This document shows positions 1-8,719 of a stretch of 64,000 nucleotides of DNA, piece after piece; positions within the stretch are counted from its first letter, which is position 1; the number at the start of each line of letters is the position of its first letter. Below the pieces are notes generated by a model. The model was not told the origin of the DNA, ran no database searches, and saw nothing but the letters and a program-made list of their open reading frames with translations. This DNA is from Candidatus Gastranaerophilales bacterium. Lineage in GTDB: Bacteria > Cyanobacteriota > Vampirovibrionia > Gastranaerophilales > Gastranaerophilaceae. The stretch is taken from positions 124,001 through 188,000 of the forward strand of contig CALVAX010000001.1 in assembly GCA_944325605.1 (NCBI GenBank). The letters run 5' to 3'. The translations under genes and the position numbers were made by a program.

Positions 1-650
1 TTAAGTTTGTTAATGGTCTCGACCATATGAACAGGAATACGGATTGTTCTTGCCTGATCTGCGATTGCTCTTGTAATTGCCTGTCTTATCCACCATGTTG
101 CATAAGTTGAGAATTTGAACCCTCTTTCATGGTCAAACTTTTCAGCAGCACGAATAAGACCGAGGTTGCCTTCCTGAATAAGGTCTAAGAAAAGCATTCC
201 GCGGCCGACGTATTTTTTTGCAATTGAAACAACAAGACGCAAGTTTGCCTGAACAAGTTTTCTTTTTGCGATTGCACCCGGGGTGCCGCCTTCAAGAATT
301 TTTCTTGCAAGTTCAATTTCTTCATTTGCGGAAAGAAGTTTTATTCTTCCGATTTCTCTTAGGTACAATCTTACAGGGTCATCAACAGCTATGCCTTTCG
401 GAAGTTCAAAATCATTCGGATTTTCTTCTTCTGATGAATTCATCATATAGATATCATCAAGATTCATTTTGTTGTCAATTTTTGCTGTTACGATATCTTC
501 AATGTTATCTGTACTTATATCCATGTTCATGTAATTTACGTCATCATTGGCATGGTCAAGTGAAGAATCCTCATCAATGTCCGGAATATTAAGATTATCA
601 TCTTCTAAAATGCTGACAATTGAAGAGTTAGGTTGTCTTTTTTTAGTCAT
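1..650 (-). CDS. rpoD: RNA polymerase primary sigma factor RpoD (amino-terminal part; gene runs off the left edge)
   Basis: Reading the minus strand from an ATG at 650 gives an open frame to position 1. The first ~100 residues are acidic and poorly conserved. They are followed by sigma-70 region 1.2/2 sequence: VRLYLREIG, then [17 protein letters not shown], then [20 protein letters not shown], then [20 protein letters not shown], ending in [10 protein letters not shown]. These are the core-binding and -10 recognition/melting segments of a housekeeping sigma factor. The start codon overlaps the last codons of dnaG by 8 nt, so the two are probably co-transcribed and translationally coupled, the classic macromolecular-synthesis arrangement. 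Regions 3 and 4 lie outside the window. Identification is firm; only the remaining length is unseen. Confidence 0.95.
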   Translation of the reverse strand, partial: MTKKRQPNSSIVSILEDDNLNIPDIDEDSSLDHANDDVNYMNMDISTDNIEDIVTAKIDNKMNLDDIYMMNSSEEENPNDFELPKGIAVDDPVRLYLREIGRIKLLSANEEIELARKILEGGTPGAIAKRKLVQANLRLVVSIAKKYVGRGMLFLDLIQEGNLGLIRAAEKFDHERGFKFSTYATWWIRQAITRAIADQARTIRIPVHMVETINKL

Positions 651-2544
651 TAATTTTCTCCAAGTTTAACCTTTTATTTATTCTATCTCTAAGCTGCATT
701 TGTATTTTCAGGGCTTCAGTGTCGTCATCAACAGCATTAATATATAATTTCCGTAAATTTTCTTTTTCCTTTTCCCTTTGACACTGGTAAATCTTATTTT
801 TATTTTCCTCGATTACCGTTTGAAAGTCTTTGGGGTCTAAATTGGTGAAAGTTTCCGAAATCCCAGTCAAATCCGCCAGAACCTGCTGTATCTCCGGGTT
901 TTCGCAGTATTCCGTATATAACTTTTCAATCAATTCTTTTACATTATTTACGCTACATATTAATTTGTCAATTGTAGATTTTACATTTATTAACGTTTCG
1001 TCCGTAAATGCAGTGTCACCTATCATTTCGTCTATTTGAGCAAATGAAAAATGACTGTCAGGTACAAAAAAAACACTCAATAAATTTTTTTGCGCTTTTT
1101 CCAAAACTGTTACATTTTTTGTTACAATTTTAGTAATATTTTGACTGCCTGAATCTTCTTTCAAATTCATAGAGGCCTTTCTGCGCCGAACCTCCTGCGC
1201 CAGAGCCTTTTCATCAACATCAAGGGCTGTTGCCACCATTTTTACATATTCTGTTCTGATAATATCGTTGTTTATTTCCTGCAAAATCGGTGTTATTTCT
1301 TTTACAAACCTTGTTTTTTCAAGGGGTGTTTTAATTTCTTTTTTATGTTTCAGGATACTGTTTAGTTGAAAATCAATCAATAAAGGCGCATTGTTGACAA
1401 TCTGCTTAAAGCTGTCGGCTCCGATTGTGCGGATGAATTCATCAGGATCCTTGCCTTCCGGCGGGCAGATAACACGGATTTCGCAGGCATATTTGTCGTC
1501 GGAAGTTGAGATATAGCTTTCGTCAAACTGTTTTATATTTCCGAGTCCGGCAAAGGCTTCTTTTATAATCTCGGCTCCTCTGCCGGTCGCTTTTTGACCT
1601 GCACTGTCCGTATCAAATGAAAGGTAAATCCTTCTTGACTTTGTGTAACGGGAAAGAAGTTTGACATGGTCAGGCGTTAATGCCGTTCCGCAGGCAGCAA
1701 CAGCATTTTCAATCCCGTGAGCCTGTGCCGAAATTACGTCAAAATATCCTTCCATTAAAATAACGCCGTCTTCTTCTTTTATCGCGTCGCGCGCTGTATA
1801 AAGCCCGTACAAAACCTTGCTTTTATTATAAATCATAGAGTCTGATGAATTCAAATACTTTGGCTGGGCATCTTTTTCCATTGTTCTGGCTCCGAATGCC
1901 ACATAATCCCCCGTCTCATTTTGAATAGGAATAATAATACGATTACGGAAACGGTCAATAAATTTGCCTTCTTCTTTGGCGGGAATTATTATCCCTGCTT
2001 TTTCAAGAACTTCATCAGAAAAATCTTTTTTCAGAATATCATAAAGTGTCGCAAAGGCTCTTGGCGCAACCCCGAGAGAATATTTTTTTATAATATCTCT
2101 TGAAATTCCCCGTGCGGTAAGGTATTCAAACGCAGTGTTAATTTCCGGGTTTTTGTGGTTGAGAAGCATATCATTATAAAATTCTGCGGCTTTTTGGGTT
2201 GCTTTAAGCATATTTTTCTTAAGATCTTTTGATTCTGACCTGTCGAACTGTCTTGGAACCTCAATTCCGAACTGTTCGGCAAGCTCCATAATCATCGGAA
2301 AAAACTCAAGATTTCTGGTTTTTTGAATAAATGAAAGCGCATCCCCGCCGGCTCCGCAGCTAAAGCATTTGTATATGCCAAGCTTCGGATTTACAGAAAA
2401 AGACGGAGTTTTTTCTTTGTGAAACGGGCACAATCCCCAGTAATGACTGCCCTGTTTTTTCAGAATAACTTCTTTGGATACGACATCCACGATATCCAGC
2501 CGGTCTTTTATTTGAGCTATTAGTTCCTGAAAAGTTTCTGCCAT
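643..2544 (-). CDS. dnaG: DNA primase DnaG
   Basis: Synthesises RNA primers at the replication fork with the replicative helicase. The 633-residue protein has the CHC2-type zinc finger near the start (C39, H42, C60, C63 in [11 protein letters not shown]...[15 protein letters not shown]). The primase catalytic core follows, with the TOPRIM acidic motif [10 protein letters not shown] and the later [10 protein letters not shown] aspartates. A helicase-interaction-like carboxy terminus of about 200 residues is less conserved. Length is normal for the family (about 580-660). The stop overlaps the rpoD start, and no terminator lies between them. The upstream 200 bp are shared with a divergent small gene. 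Confidence 0.96.
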   Translation of the reverse strand: MAETFQELIAQIKDRLDIVDVVSKEVILKKQGSHYWGLCPFHKEKTPSFSVNPKLGIYKCFSCGAGGDALSFIQKTRNLEFFPMIMELAEQFGIEVPRQFDRSESKDLKKNMLKATQKAAEFYNDMLLNHKNPEINTAFEYLTARGISRDIIKKYSLGVAPRAFATLYDILKKDFSDEVLEKAGIIIPAKEEGKFIDRFRNRIIIPIQNETGDYVAFGARTMEKDAQPKYLNSSDSMIYNKSKVLYGLYTARDAIKEEDGVILMEGYFDVISAQAHGIENAVAACGTALTPDHVKLLSRYTKSRRIYLSFDTDSAGQKATGRGAEIIKEAFAGLGNIKQFDESYISTSDDKYACEIRVICPPEGKDPDEFIRTIGADSFKQIVNNAPLLIDFQLNSILKHKKEIKTPLEKTRFVKEITPILQEINNDIIRTEYVKMVATALDVDEKALAQEVRRRKASMNLKEDSGSQNITKIVTKNVTVLEKAQKNLLSVFFVPDSHFSFAQIDEMIGDTAFTDETLINVKSTIDKLICSVNNVKELIEKLYTEYCENPEIQQVLADLTGISETFTNLDPKDFQTVIEENKNKIYQCQREKEKENLRKLYINAVDDDTEALKIQMQLRDRINKRLNLEKIND

Positions 2545-2742
2545 GTTTTCTACCGTAATTAATTACATCTTATATTAAAATAAAATTATTATCAAACAAC
2601 ATCAGGATGGCAAAAATTACTCTTCTTAGCTGAAGATAATGGCTTTGTTTCTATCAAATCCTCCGTTTGAAGGATTAAAAAAACATCTTGAACGGTTAAA
2701 ATAAAGTTGCGGGGTTAGTAACAAATTTTGGGGGAGAACAGT

Positions 2743-2976
2743 ATGAAAAAGGTTGATTTATCCGAAAACGATGCTTTTCAGCCCCAGACCAACGGGGAGA
2801 TTTCTAATTCTATCACAAAATCATGGACAGAGCAGGCTCTGGAATGCTATTCAATCGGCTGCGACTGTAAAAAATGTTCTCTGGCTAAAGGCAACTATTC
2901 GTTCGTCTGCCAGATGCCAAAAGTTATTGAAATTTTAATTGAATTTGCAGGCAAACCCGTTATGAGTGCTTTTTGA
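2743..2976 (+). CDS. Small cysteine-rich hypothetical protein (77 aa)
   Basis: The start at 2743 is chosen because it follows a strong GGGGGAG ribosome site; an upstream in-frame TTG at 2728 would lie inside that site. The protein has no signal peptide or membrane segment. It contains a cluster CYSIGCDCKKC plus a further Cys about 13 residues later (SFVCQMP), spacing compatible with a zinc or Fe-S site. The tail (PKVIEILIEFAGKP) is helical in character. It is divergent from dnaG and ends 27 bp before a strong terminator, so it is a single-gene transcript. I do not recognise the family; a DNA- or RNA-binding zinc-ribbon-like regulator is possible but unproven. Confidence 0.6.
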   Translation: MKKVDLSENDAFQPQTNGEISNSITKSWTEQALECYSIGCDCKKCSLAKGNYSFVCQMPKVIEILIEFAGKPVMSAF

Positions 2977-3003
2977 ACAATCCTTCTTGAATTTTGTAAA
3001 CCG

Positions 3004-3030
3004 GCGGGTTTTACAACCCGCTTTTTTATT
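3004..3030 (+). terminator. Rho-independent terminator after the Cys-rich gene
   Basis: A perfect 7-bp stem GCGGGTT/AACCCGC with a TTACA-type loop is followed directly by six T residues. It separates the 77-aa gene from the TolC-like gene. Confidence 0.85.
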
Positions 3031-3077
3031 TGCCAGCAATACTTTTTATGATAATATATCTTGCGGGATTGATGATA

Positions 3078-4358
3078 ATGAGAGCCGTCATTTTAATATT
3101 ATGTTTATTAATATTCAGCATGCCTGCCGGTGCGCAGGTTGTAAGAGTTTCGCTTGACGAAGCCGTCGGGCTTGCGCTTGAAAATAACCTCGACCTTCAA
3201 GCAAAAAGAAAAGAACTTGATATTGCAAACTCGGAAATTAAAATTGCAAACAGGCTTCAAAACCCGCAGGCTCAGTCAAACATTCTTCTCGGCAAGATTA
3301 CGACCGGAAACTCCAGTCAGGCAGGTGTTATGTTCCCAATTGAAACCTTCAAACGCGGGGTTCGCAAAAAAGCCGCCATCGCCCGCAAAAAATCTACTGA
3401 AAACCAAATCCGCCAGACTGAACACGAATTAAAAATAAAAGTTATGAGAGCTTATTTTGAAGTTCTCTATTTCAAATCAATTGAAGACATTATGCAGAAA
3501 AGAAAAAGCCTCTTTGAAGATTTGTGCTCCATAGCTAAAACAAAATCCCAAACCCAGCCGAACTTCAAAATTGACAACCTGCAATCAGACATAAGATATA
3601 AAAAACAGCTTATTGAACTTAACAGAGCAAAAGCGGAACTTCTGAACGCACAGTTTGAATTCAACAAAATAATAAATGTTCCTTCAAACGAAAAAATGTA
3701 TGATACGCAGGAAACATCCCTGTTTGAAGATGATTTGACAATTCTTGATATCGAAATTCCGCCCTACAAGACGATAGAAGCAACCGCTATGAAGTACAGC
3801 CATTCAATAAGAATAGCAGACAACAACATCGAAGCCTACGGACAGGAATACATTCTTGCAAAACGCCAGAGAATACCGAATATTATGATAGGCGGCGGGA
3901 TGGCCTGGCAGGTAAAATATCACGGCGAAGGCAATGAATGGCCGGGAGCATTTGTCGGAGGCGGATTTGAACTTCCCATTCTTTACACATACCGACCCGA
4001 CATAGACAAAGCCGGCACCATTCTTGAAAAAACCAAAATGGACAAGGCTTCCTTTGAAAACAAACTAAAAATTACCCTGAAACAGAATTACAACAATGTT
4101 AAATATGCCCGCCAGAATATGGATTATTATAAAGATATTCTCAAAGAATCCGACGAAATACTTAAAACCTCAACCGATTTGTATAAAAAAGGACAAATTT
4201 CCCTGATAAATCTTATCTGGACGGAAAATAACCATCAGGCAATATTGAACGAATATCTGACAGCAATGGACTTTTACTACGGCGGATACCTGAATTTGAT
4301 GCATAATATCGGGCACGATTTGCTTCTGGAAGAAGATATTTTTGAAGATGAAGACTAA
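3078..4358 (+). CDS. TolC-family outer-membrane efflux protein
   Basis: An outer-membrane channel protein for efflux or type I secretion. The start at 3078 gives a clean signal peptide (MRAVILILCLLIFSMPAGAQ) and a GGGA ribosome site 9 nt upstream; in-frame upstream ATGs at 3030 and 3072 are less well placed. The mature part begins VVRVSLDEAVGLALENNLDLQA, the usual TolC opening. The long amphipathic helices typical of the OEP fold follow, in two repeats, with a second-repeat signature near the end (ILKTSTDLYKKGQISLINLIWTENNHQAIL). Length (about 427 aa) fits the family. No inner-membrane or periplasmic partner is adjacent, so it is an orphan channel here. A bidirectional terminator follows. Confidence 0.85.
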   Translation: MRAVILILCLLIFSMPAGAQVVRVSLDEAVGLALENNLDLQAKRKELDIANSEIKIANRLQNPQAQSNILLGKITTGNSSQAGVMFPIETFKRGVRKKAAIARKKSTENQIRQTEHELKIKVMRAYFEVLYFKSIEDIMQKRKSLFEDLCSIAKTKSQTQPNFKIDNLQSDIRYKKQLIELNRAKAELLNAQFEFNKIINVPSNEKMYDTQETSLFEDDLTILDIEIPPYKTIEATAMKYSHSIRIADNNIEAYGQEYILAKRQRIPNIMIGGGMAWQVKYHGEGNEWPGAFVGGGFELPILYTYRPDIDKAGTILEKTKMDKASFENKLKITLKQNYNNVKYARQNMDYYKDILKESDEILKTSTDLYKKGQISLINLIWTENNHQAILNEYLTAMDFYYGGYLNLMHNIGHDLLLEEDIFEDED

Positions 4359-4363
4359 ATACA

Positions 4364-4395
4364 AAACCTCTCTTTTAATTAAAAAAGAGAGGTTT
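4364..4395. terminator. Bidirectional terminator between convergent genes
   Basis: A perfect 13-bp stem (AAACCTCTCTTTT and its complement) with a short AT loop lies between the TolC-like gene and the convergent 70-aa gene. A/T runs on both sides let it work in both directions. Confidence 0.85.
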
Positions 4396-4418
4396 GCCAT
4401 TTATTCGGCTAATTCTTC

Positions 4419-4631
4419 TTATCCAAGCGGGAGGCCTTCCCGGTGAAACTTCATCAGTTTCGCCAGATGCCACTGCCTTGCTTTGATGTCATCTATTGAG
4501 TTTTTGATATCTTCAAGCTCGGCCAGAAGCGTTGTTAAATCTTTTCTTTGCGGAACGTAAACTTCTTTTTTTTCAACTTCGTTCCAGCCGGGCGAAAAGC
4601 AGCCGTTTTCAAAAATTTCTTTCATATCCAT
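4419..4631 (-). CDS. Small hypothetical protein (70 aa)
   Basis: A short acidic/basic protein (MDMKEIFENGCFSPGWNEVE...) with a predicted coiled helix in the second half (TLLAELEDIKNSIDDIKARQW). It has no signal peptide or membrane segment. An AGGATTG ribosome site precedes the ATG. It lies 29 bp downstream of another small gene on the same strand, so the two probably form an operon. Family not recognised. It is supported by the ribosome site, the terminator immediately downstream and the tight spacing. Confidence 0.5.
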   Translation of the reverse strand: MDMKEIFENGCFSPGWNEVEKKEVYVPQRKDLTTLLAELEDIKNSIDDIKARQWHLAKLMKFHREGLPLG

Positions 4632-4660
4632 AATTCAATCCTCAAAGACTTTTAATATTT

Positions 4661-4873
4661 TTATGAATTTTTCTGTGAAATAAATGAATGAAATAAATCA
4701 ATCAGGTCAAATTTGCCGTATTTAAACGGAACAGCCTGACTTGCATAATCGGTTCCGGTAATATTTTGCAAATCCTGCATTTCTTTAAAAGACAATGAAT
4801 TAAAATCAAAGCTTGTCATTTCGCCGTAATCTATCATTAAATCTTCCATATCAAGAATTTTTTTGTCGTCCAT
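4661..4873 (-). CDS. Small hypothetical protein (70 aa), first gene of a two-gene operon
   Basis: The start at 4873 (MDDKKILDMEDLMIDYGEM) is preferred because AAGGAG lies 9 nt upstream; an in-frame ATG three codons earlier falls between that site and the start. The protein is acidic at the front and ends in hydrophobic/aromatic residues (KFDLIDLFHSFISQKNS). No domain is recognised. It is probably co-transcribed with the 70-aa gene just downstream; nothing in context indicates a function. Confidence 0.5.
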   Translation of the reverse strand: MDDKKILDMEDLMIDYGEMTSFDFNSLSFKEMQDLQNITGTDYASQAVPFKYGKFDLIDLFHSFISQKNS

Positions 4874-4991
4874 AAAACACACTCCTTATAAAAATGTCTG
4901 TTCACATCTTTTATGTCGGAATGAAGTCCTGTTTTCTTGAGTAAAAAAGAGCTGTTTGTAACATAATTTTACAAAAACATCTTTCATGGGG

Positions 4992-5019
4992 TTGACGAAA
5001 TTGAAAAAATCATTAGAAT
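4992..5019 (+). promoter_or_regulatory. Sigma-70-type promoter for the EF-hand gene
   Basis: TTGACG, a 16-bp spacer and TAGAAT lie about 110 bp upstream of the EF-hand gene's start, in a 250-bp gap with no other candidate. Confidence 0.5.
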
Positions 5020-5130
5020 AATCATGACGGATTTACGGCATATAAAAAGATTTGAGTTTAATTGGTATTAATTTCGGGCTTTACAAATCCGCATTAAAAA
5101 TATAAAGGTAGTAATCAGAGGGCTTAAATT

Positions 5131-5685
5131 ATGGCAAATTACGGTTCTTTATCGGGTATATATGCCGGATTAACCAATGCATATTCGGTAATTGCGTCAC
5201 AATATGATGACGGCGTTACGCTGGACAACATTCTTGATGCCCGAAGCAACACATCTAACGCAACAATTCTAAACAGTTCTTTTGCTTCATATCTGCAAAA
5301 CAACTTTTCGTCAATAGACAAAAACAGTGACGGAACGATTTCTTCAGACGAAATGACGACGTTGACAAATAATCTTTCAACACAGGGTTTGACAAAAGAA
5401 CAGTTTGCACAGCTTGCAATGTCAGGAGCCAGCGGGCTTTCGACAGCAACAATAAACAACATACTTGAACATTTTGACGAAATGGACACAAACGGCGACG
5501 GAAGAATCACTAACGCTGAAATTGCCGCTTTCACGGTTGACAGTGCAAAGCAGGAAAAAATGGATGAATTTACTCACAAATTTGCAACAAATATGTCAAC
5601 ATTCTACGGCGACGACAGTTCTTCAGACACGTCAGGCGCATACAGTATGTTGAGTTACAGATACAAAAAATCATCAGACAGTTAG
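5131..5685 (+). CDS. EF-hand calcium-binding protein (184 aa)
   Basis: Two canonical 12-residue EF-hand loops are visible: DKNSDGTISSDE at residues 63-74 and DTNGDGRITNAE at 119-130. Each has Asp/Asn/Ser ligands at positions 1, 3 and 5, Gly at 6 and Glu at 12, separated by helical segments. The amino terminus (MANYGSLSGIYAGLTNAYSVI) lacks a clear signal peptide, and the tail is Ser-rich. The pair should bind Ca2+ in a calmodulin-like lobe; whether it is a sensor, buffer or structural element is not shown. It is a single-gene unit with its own promoter and a bidirectional terminator behind it. Confidence 0.8.
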   Translation: MANYGSLSGIYAGLTNAYSVIASQYDDGVTLDNILDARSNTSNATILNSSFASYLQNNFSSIDKNSDGTISSDEMTTLTNNLSTQGLTKEQFAQLAMSGASGLSTATINNILEHFDEMDTNGDGRITNAEIAAFTVDSAKQEKMDEFTHKFATNMSTFYGDDSSSDTSGAYSMLSYRYKKSSDS

Positions 5686-5760
5686 TAACATATTCTTAAA
5701 TCTGGAAAGGAATTAACCGCAATTAGTGTACTTGTTGCGGTATTTCTTTTGTGTAAAACA

Positions 5761-5792
5761 AATTACGGCGGGACAAATATCCCGCCGTAATT
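5761..5792. terminator. Bidirectional terminator
   Basis: A perfect stem AATTACGGCGGGA/TCCCGCCGTAATT with a short loop sits between the EF-hand gene and the convergent secreted-protein gene. Confidence 0.85.
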
Positions 5793-5817
5793 ATTAACAA
5801 AATAAATATTCTTTTTG

Positions 5818-6192
5818 TTATTTGCAGTAGCCGACCCAGTAAATTTTTCCTTCGTACTCGTAACTCATACGGGCGCACAATTTACCGCTTAAAGTTCTGC
5901 CGTTCAATTCCATCTTTATCGGCGGGCAGTTTGGAGTTCTTTTAGCGTGGACTTCCGGCGGGGTAACGGATTGTACCCCGAGTTCAGCCATCTTCCTGAA
6001 CGGTATCTGAAGAGCCGCATTGTCACGGTTTTCGGCAGCTTTCAGCATTTCTCTTGCAAGTTTGTCAAGCTGTGCTTTTGTAGCTTTGCCGGATGTACTT
6101 TTTGTTGTCTGGGCTGCCATTACGTTATTTGTAAGGGCAAAAACTCCGATTAACCCGAAAACAACAGCTGTTATAATCAAATTCTTTTTCAT
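5818..6192 (-). CDS. Small secreted hypothetical protein (124 aa)
   Basis: It has a signal peptide (MKKNLIITAVVFGLIGVFALTNNVMAA) with an AxA-type cleavage site, then a Thr/Lys-rich linker and a helix (KAQLDKLAREMLKAAENRDNAALQIP). The cysteine-containing carboxy terminus is NCPPIKMELNGRTLSGKLCARMSYEYEGKIYWVGYCK. The three Cys residues may form a disulfide after export. An AAGGAG ribosome site precedes the start. Family unknown; a periplasmic or surface location is inferred only from the signal peptide. Confidence 0.65.
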   Translation of the reverse strand: MKKNLIITAVVFGLIGVFALTNNVMAAQTTKSTSGKATKAQLDKLAREMLKAAENRDNAALQIPFRKMAELGVQSVTPPEVHAKRTPNCPPIKMELNGRTLSGKLCARMSYEYEGKIYWVGYCK

Positions 6193-6293
6193 AAAAACTC
6201 CTTTCTTATTTATTGGGTTATTATACCAGATTGTGCGGATTTGTAAAGGTTTAATTATCAGAATTTATATAACAAAATTCGATAAATATATTC

Positions 6294-6493
6294 AAAACTT
6301 TTGGAGTTATGCAGCAAATTCCACTGATACTATAAAATCCGTCATTCTGAGGACTAAAGTCCGAAGAATCTTTTATTGAGATACTTCGGCCTCTCACAAA
6401 ACGATACTTAATCGTTTTGTTCGGCAGAGTGCTCAGTATGACGCTGTTTTGAAAATTTTTGGTAGAATTTACTGCATAACTCCCAAAACTTTT
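6294..6493. mobile_element. MITE-like element, copy A (about 200 bp)
   Basis: Near-perfect terminal inverted repeats of about 31 bp (left starts AAAACTTTTGGAGTTATGCA; right ends with its complement, with a few mismatches) bracket a core. The core carries GTCATTCTGAGG...CGAAGAATC, an inverted AAACGATA/TATCGTTT hairpin region and CAGTATGAC. There is no coding capacity. The inner part AGCAAATTCCA...GATAC and its complement are shared with the copy at 8562-8710. This suggests a non-autonomous element mobilised in trans. Confidence 0.7.
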
Positions 6494-6536
6494 ACTTTCA
6501 AAAATATTTTTGTTGTGCTAAAATTCAAATAAAGAT

Positions 6537-6611
6537 GCGGATGTAATTCAGTGGTAGAATGCAACCTTCCCAAGGTTGACGTCGCGGGTTCGAGTCCCGT
6601 CGTCCGCTCCA
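6537..6611 (+). tRNA. tRNA-Gly (anticodon CCC)
   Basis: The cloverleaf can be drawn directly. The acceptor is GCGGATG/CGTCCGC (one G-T pair), the D arm contains AGTGGTAGA, the anticodon stem CAACC/GGTTG has loop TTCCCAA, and the T arm is GCGGGTTCGAGTCCCGT. The 3' CCA is encoded. A terminator follows immediately, so it is a single-tRNA transcript. Confidence 0.93.
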
Positions 6612-6644
6612 ATAAGATTGAGGGCAATCCTCAATCTTATTTTA
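6611..6644 (+). terminator. Terminator after tRNA-Gly
   Basis: The stem AATAAGATTGAGG/CCTCAATCTTATT with a short loop is followed by T-rich sequence directly after the CCA end. Confidence 0.85.
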
Positions 6645-6708
6645 TTACCCCGCAGAGATATAAATCAAGCATTAATCTTGAGATTTACACAGAGAAACAG
6701 GAGCCGTC

Positions 6709-7644
6709 ATGAAAGTTATACCCGTACAAATATTTCAATATTACAATCAAAACAACAGTCAAAATAACCATTTTACCGGAAGAATTCCTGAAAATAAAGA
6801 TATTCTTTCAAGAATTAACCTTGAAATGCTTCTGCAAGAAGGAAAAACGGTAAAAGAAATCGCTTCTTTTTATGGAATTAACGAACAAAAAATTTACAAA
6901 CTAATAAAAATATTTTCCCTGAGAACCCCCAGAGAAACAAAATATCCGTCATTCAAAGAATTAAAACCAAAATTTGACGCCATTTTACCTGAACTTATCA
7001 AGCAGGGGAAATCCCTAAATGAACTTTCTGAGGCTGTTCTGGCAAACAAAAATGCAATCATTAAATGGATAAAAATAAGATTTCCAGAAGGTTTAAGAGC
7101 CATAAAAAGAGAACAACATCTGAATTTTTTAAAATCAAACTATTCTGACGAAGAGATTGCAGAAATGAAAGGCATCAAAAGCTCCAGCGTACGGAGCATG
7201 CGCTATCAGTTCAAAATACAAAAACAAGACCCGGAAAAAGAAAGAATTCTGCAAAAGCTGCAGGAGTTAGCTCAAACAAGCACATCTATCAGCGAACTTT
7301 CAAAACAAATGGGCTGGGACAATGATAAAACACGAAAATATATAAAAAAATATCAACTTCAGGAAAAACTTGACAACAATCTGAAAAACAGCATTCTTTT
7401 TCTTGCCAATCAGGGATTGGGCAAATACAAAACTGCGAATAGACTTAATATAGCAGAACCCACTCTTAACAAAATATTAAAAAGATATGATATAAATACA
7501 GTTTTTGCAGACCACAAAACTGCACAAATAAACACAATCTTAGAACTCAAAAAACAAGGCCTGACTTCCAAACAAATATCAGAGCAAACGGGTGTTCCTG
7601 TCCGAACAGTCAGATATTACACAAGCCCGAAATATAAATCTTAA
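6709..7644 (+). CDS. Protein with several helix-turn-helix-like units (311 aa)
   Basis: The start has an AGGAG ribosome site 6 nt upstream. After a low-complexity Asn/Gln-rich leader (YYNQNNSQNNHFTGRI) the protein contains at least four HTH-like units: KTVKEIASFYGINEQKIYKLI (about 44-64), a second around SLNELSEAVLANKNAIIKWI, SISELSKQMGWDNDKTRKYI, and GLTSKQISEQTGVPVRTVRYY near the end. They resemble the homeodomain-like HTH of recombinases and transposase amino termini, but no catalytic domain follows. A multi-HTH DNA-binding protein is the most economical reading. It is transcribed alone downstream of tRNA-Gly and faces the TrmB-like regulator. Confidence 0.65.
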   Translation: MKVIPVQIFQYYNQNNSQNNHFTGRIPENKDILSRINLEMLLQEGKTVKEIASFYGINEQKIYKLIKIFSLRTPRETKYPSFKELKPKFDAILPELIKQGKSLNELSEAVLANKNAIIKWIKIRFPEGLRAIKREQHLNFLKSNYSDEEIAEMKGIKSSSVRSMRYQFKIQKQDPEKERILQKLQELAQTSTSISELSKQMGWDNDKTRKYIKKYQLQEKLDNNLKNSILFLANQGLGKYKTANRLNIAEPTLNKILKRYDINTVFADHKTAQINTILELKKQGLTSKQISEQTGVPVRTVRYYTSPKYKS

Positions 7645-7688
7645 TTTGTGATATAATTTATAAAAATCTTGCTGATTAAAATCACCGG

Positions 7689-8507
7689 TTAATGAATGCG
7701 ATACTGTGCGCCAAGCCCGAGCACTTTGTCCTTAAGCCGTTTCATACCCTTGCCGTAGAAATATTTCAACTGTTCGGGGAATTGGCCTTCTATATCTATC
7801 AAATACATGTCATGAACGATGAATTCTTTTATCAAAAACACAATATCCTCATTCTTCGTCCAGATTGAAGTAACGTTTTCGTGTTTTTTGGATTCAACCT
7901 TGCCAAACAAACCTTCGCTGTTGTCCGCTGTTATGAAAATCATCCTTCCGCCCAGAGAATGCTCTATTTCCCGCGATGAAGAATGCTTGAAAACAGTTCC
8001 GAACATACATTCAAAATTGTCATACCCGACGATTTTTATATCCAAACCCCTGTTATATCCGTCTAACAGATCGTTTTCTATATATTTAAAATCCTGCGAC
8101 CAAATTTCAAGATAAATCTCCTGTCTGGCATTTTTTATTATTTCGATAACTTTTTGTCTGATTTCATTGCTTCCGCTGACAGTCAAAATCGGCTCTGTGT
8201 AATCATCTTTGACATTCGGAAGCTTCTTCTCAAGAAAATCAAGCGTGGAAGTTATTTTTCTCTTATAACGTTTTGTAAGTTCTTTCGGCCTTATCGGGGT
8301 ATAGGTGACAGGCTTTGTGTTCGAACTCATTACAATCTGAGAATTCTCAAGCGCCTTTAATGTATCGTAAGCCCTTGACTGAGGAATATCCGCAAGTTTG
8401 CTTATTTCATAACCCGTTGCGGGATATTTTTTTAGCAAAGCCAGATAAACCTTCGCCTCATAACTGTTCAAACCGATTTCTTTTAAACCGTCTATTATTT
8501 CATTCAT
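7689..8507 (-). CDS. TrmB-family transcriptional regulator
   Basis: The amino-terminal winged helix has the TrmB signature: LKEIGLNSYEAKVYLALLKKYPATGYEISKLADIPQSRAYDTLKALENSQIV, followed by the YTPIRPKEL linker. The remainder is a TrmB/PLD-like effector domain (EIYLEIWSQDFKYIENDLLDGYNRGLDIKIVGYDN), which in relatives binds sugars or other small ligands. The 272-residue length is normal. The ligand and target genes are not evident; no sugar transporter is adjacent. It is convergent with the multi-HTH gene and preceded by a MITE-like insertion about 55 bp upstream, which could affect its promoter. Confidence 0.8.
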   Translation of the reverse strand: MNEIIDGLKEIGLNSYEAKVYLALLKKYPATGYEISKLADIPQSRAYDTLKALENSQIVMSSNTKPVTYTPIRPKELTKRYKRKITSTLDFLEKKLPNVKDDYTEPILTVSGSNEIRQKVIEIIKNARQEIYLEIWSQDFKYIENDLLDGYNRGLDIKIVGYDNFECMFGTVFKHSSSREIEHSLGGRMIFITADNSEGLFGKVESKKHENVTSIWTKNEDIVFLIKEFIVHDMYLIDIEGQFPEQLKYFYGKGMKRLKDKVLGLGAQYRIH

Positions 8508-8561
8508 AAACGGATTGTATCAGATTTTTAACAGATGGACAAGCTTTGCCTGAAATTTTCA

Positions 8562-8710
8562 TTGACTTATATAGCAAATTCCATAGATACAATCAAAAGT
8601 TTGTCATTCTGAGGGCTTTGCCCGAAGAATCTATTTTTATATAGATACTTCGCTAACGCTCAGTATGACATTGCCTTCAAAAATTTTGTGGAATTTGCTA
8701 TATAAGTCAA
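8562..8710. mobile_element. MITE-like element, copy B (149 bp)
   Basis: Perfect 22-bp terminal inverted repeats (outer part TTGACTTATATAGCAAATTC) enclose 105 bp with GTCATTCTGAGGGCTTTGCC, CGAAGAATCT, and CAGTATGACATTGCC. It has no open frame. The inner TIR portion and core match copy A at 6294-6493, so the two are the same family with divergent outer ends. Confidence 0.75.
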
Positions 8711-8719
8711 ATTTTTTCA

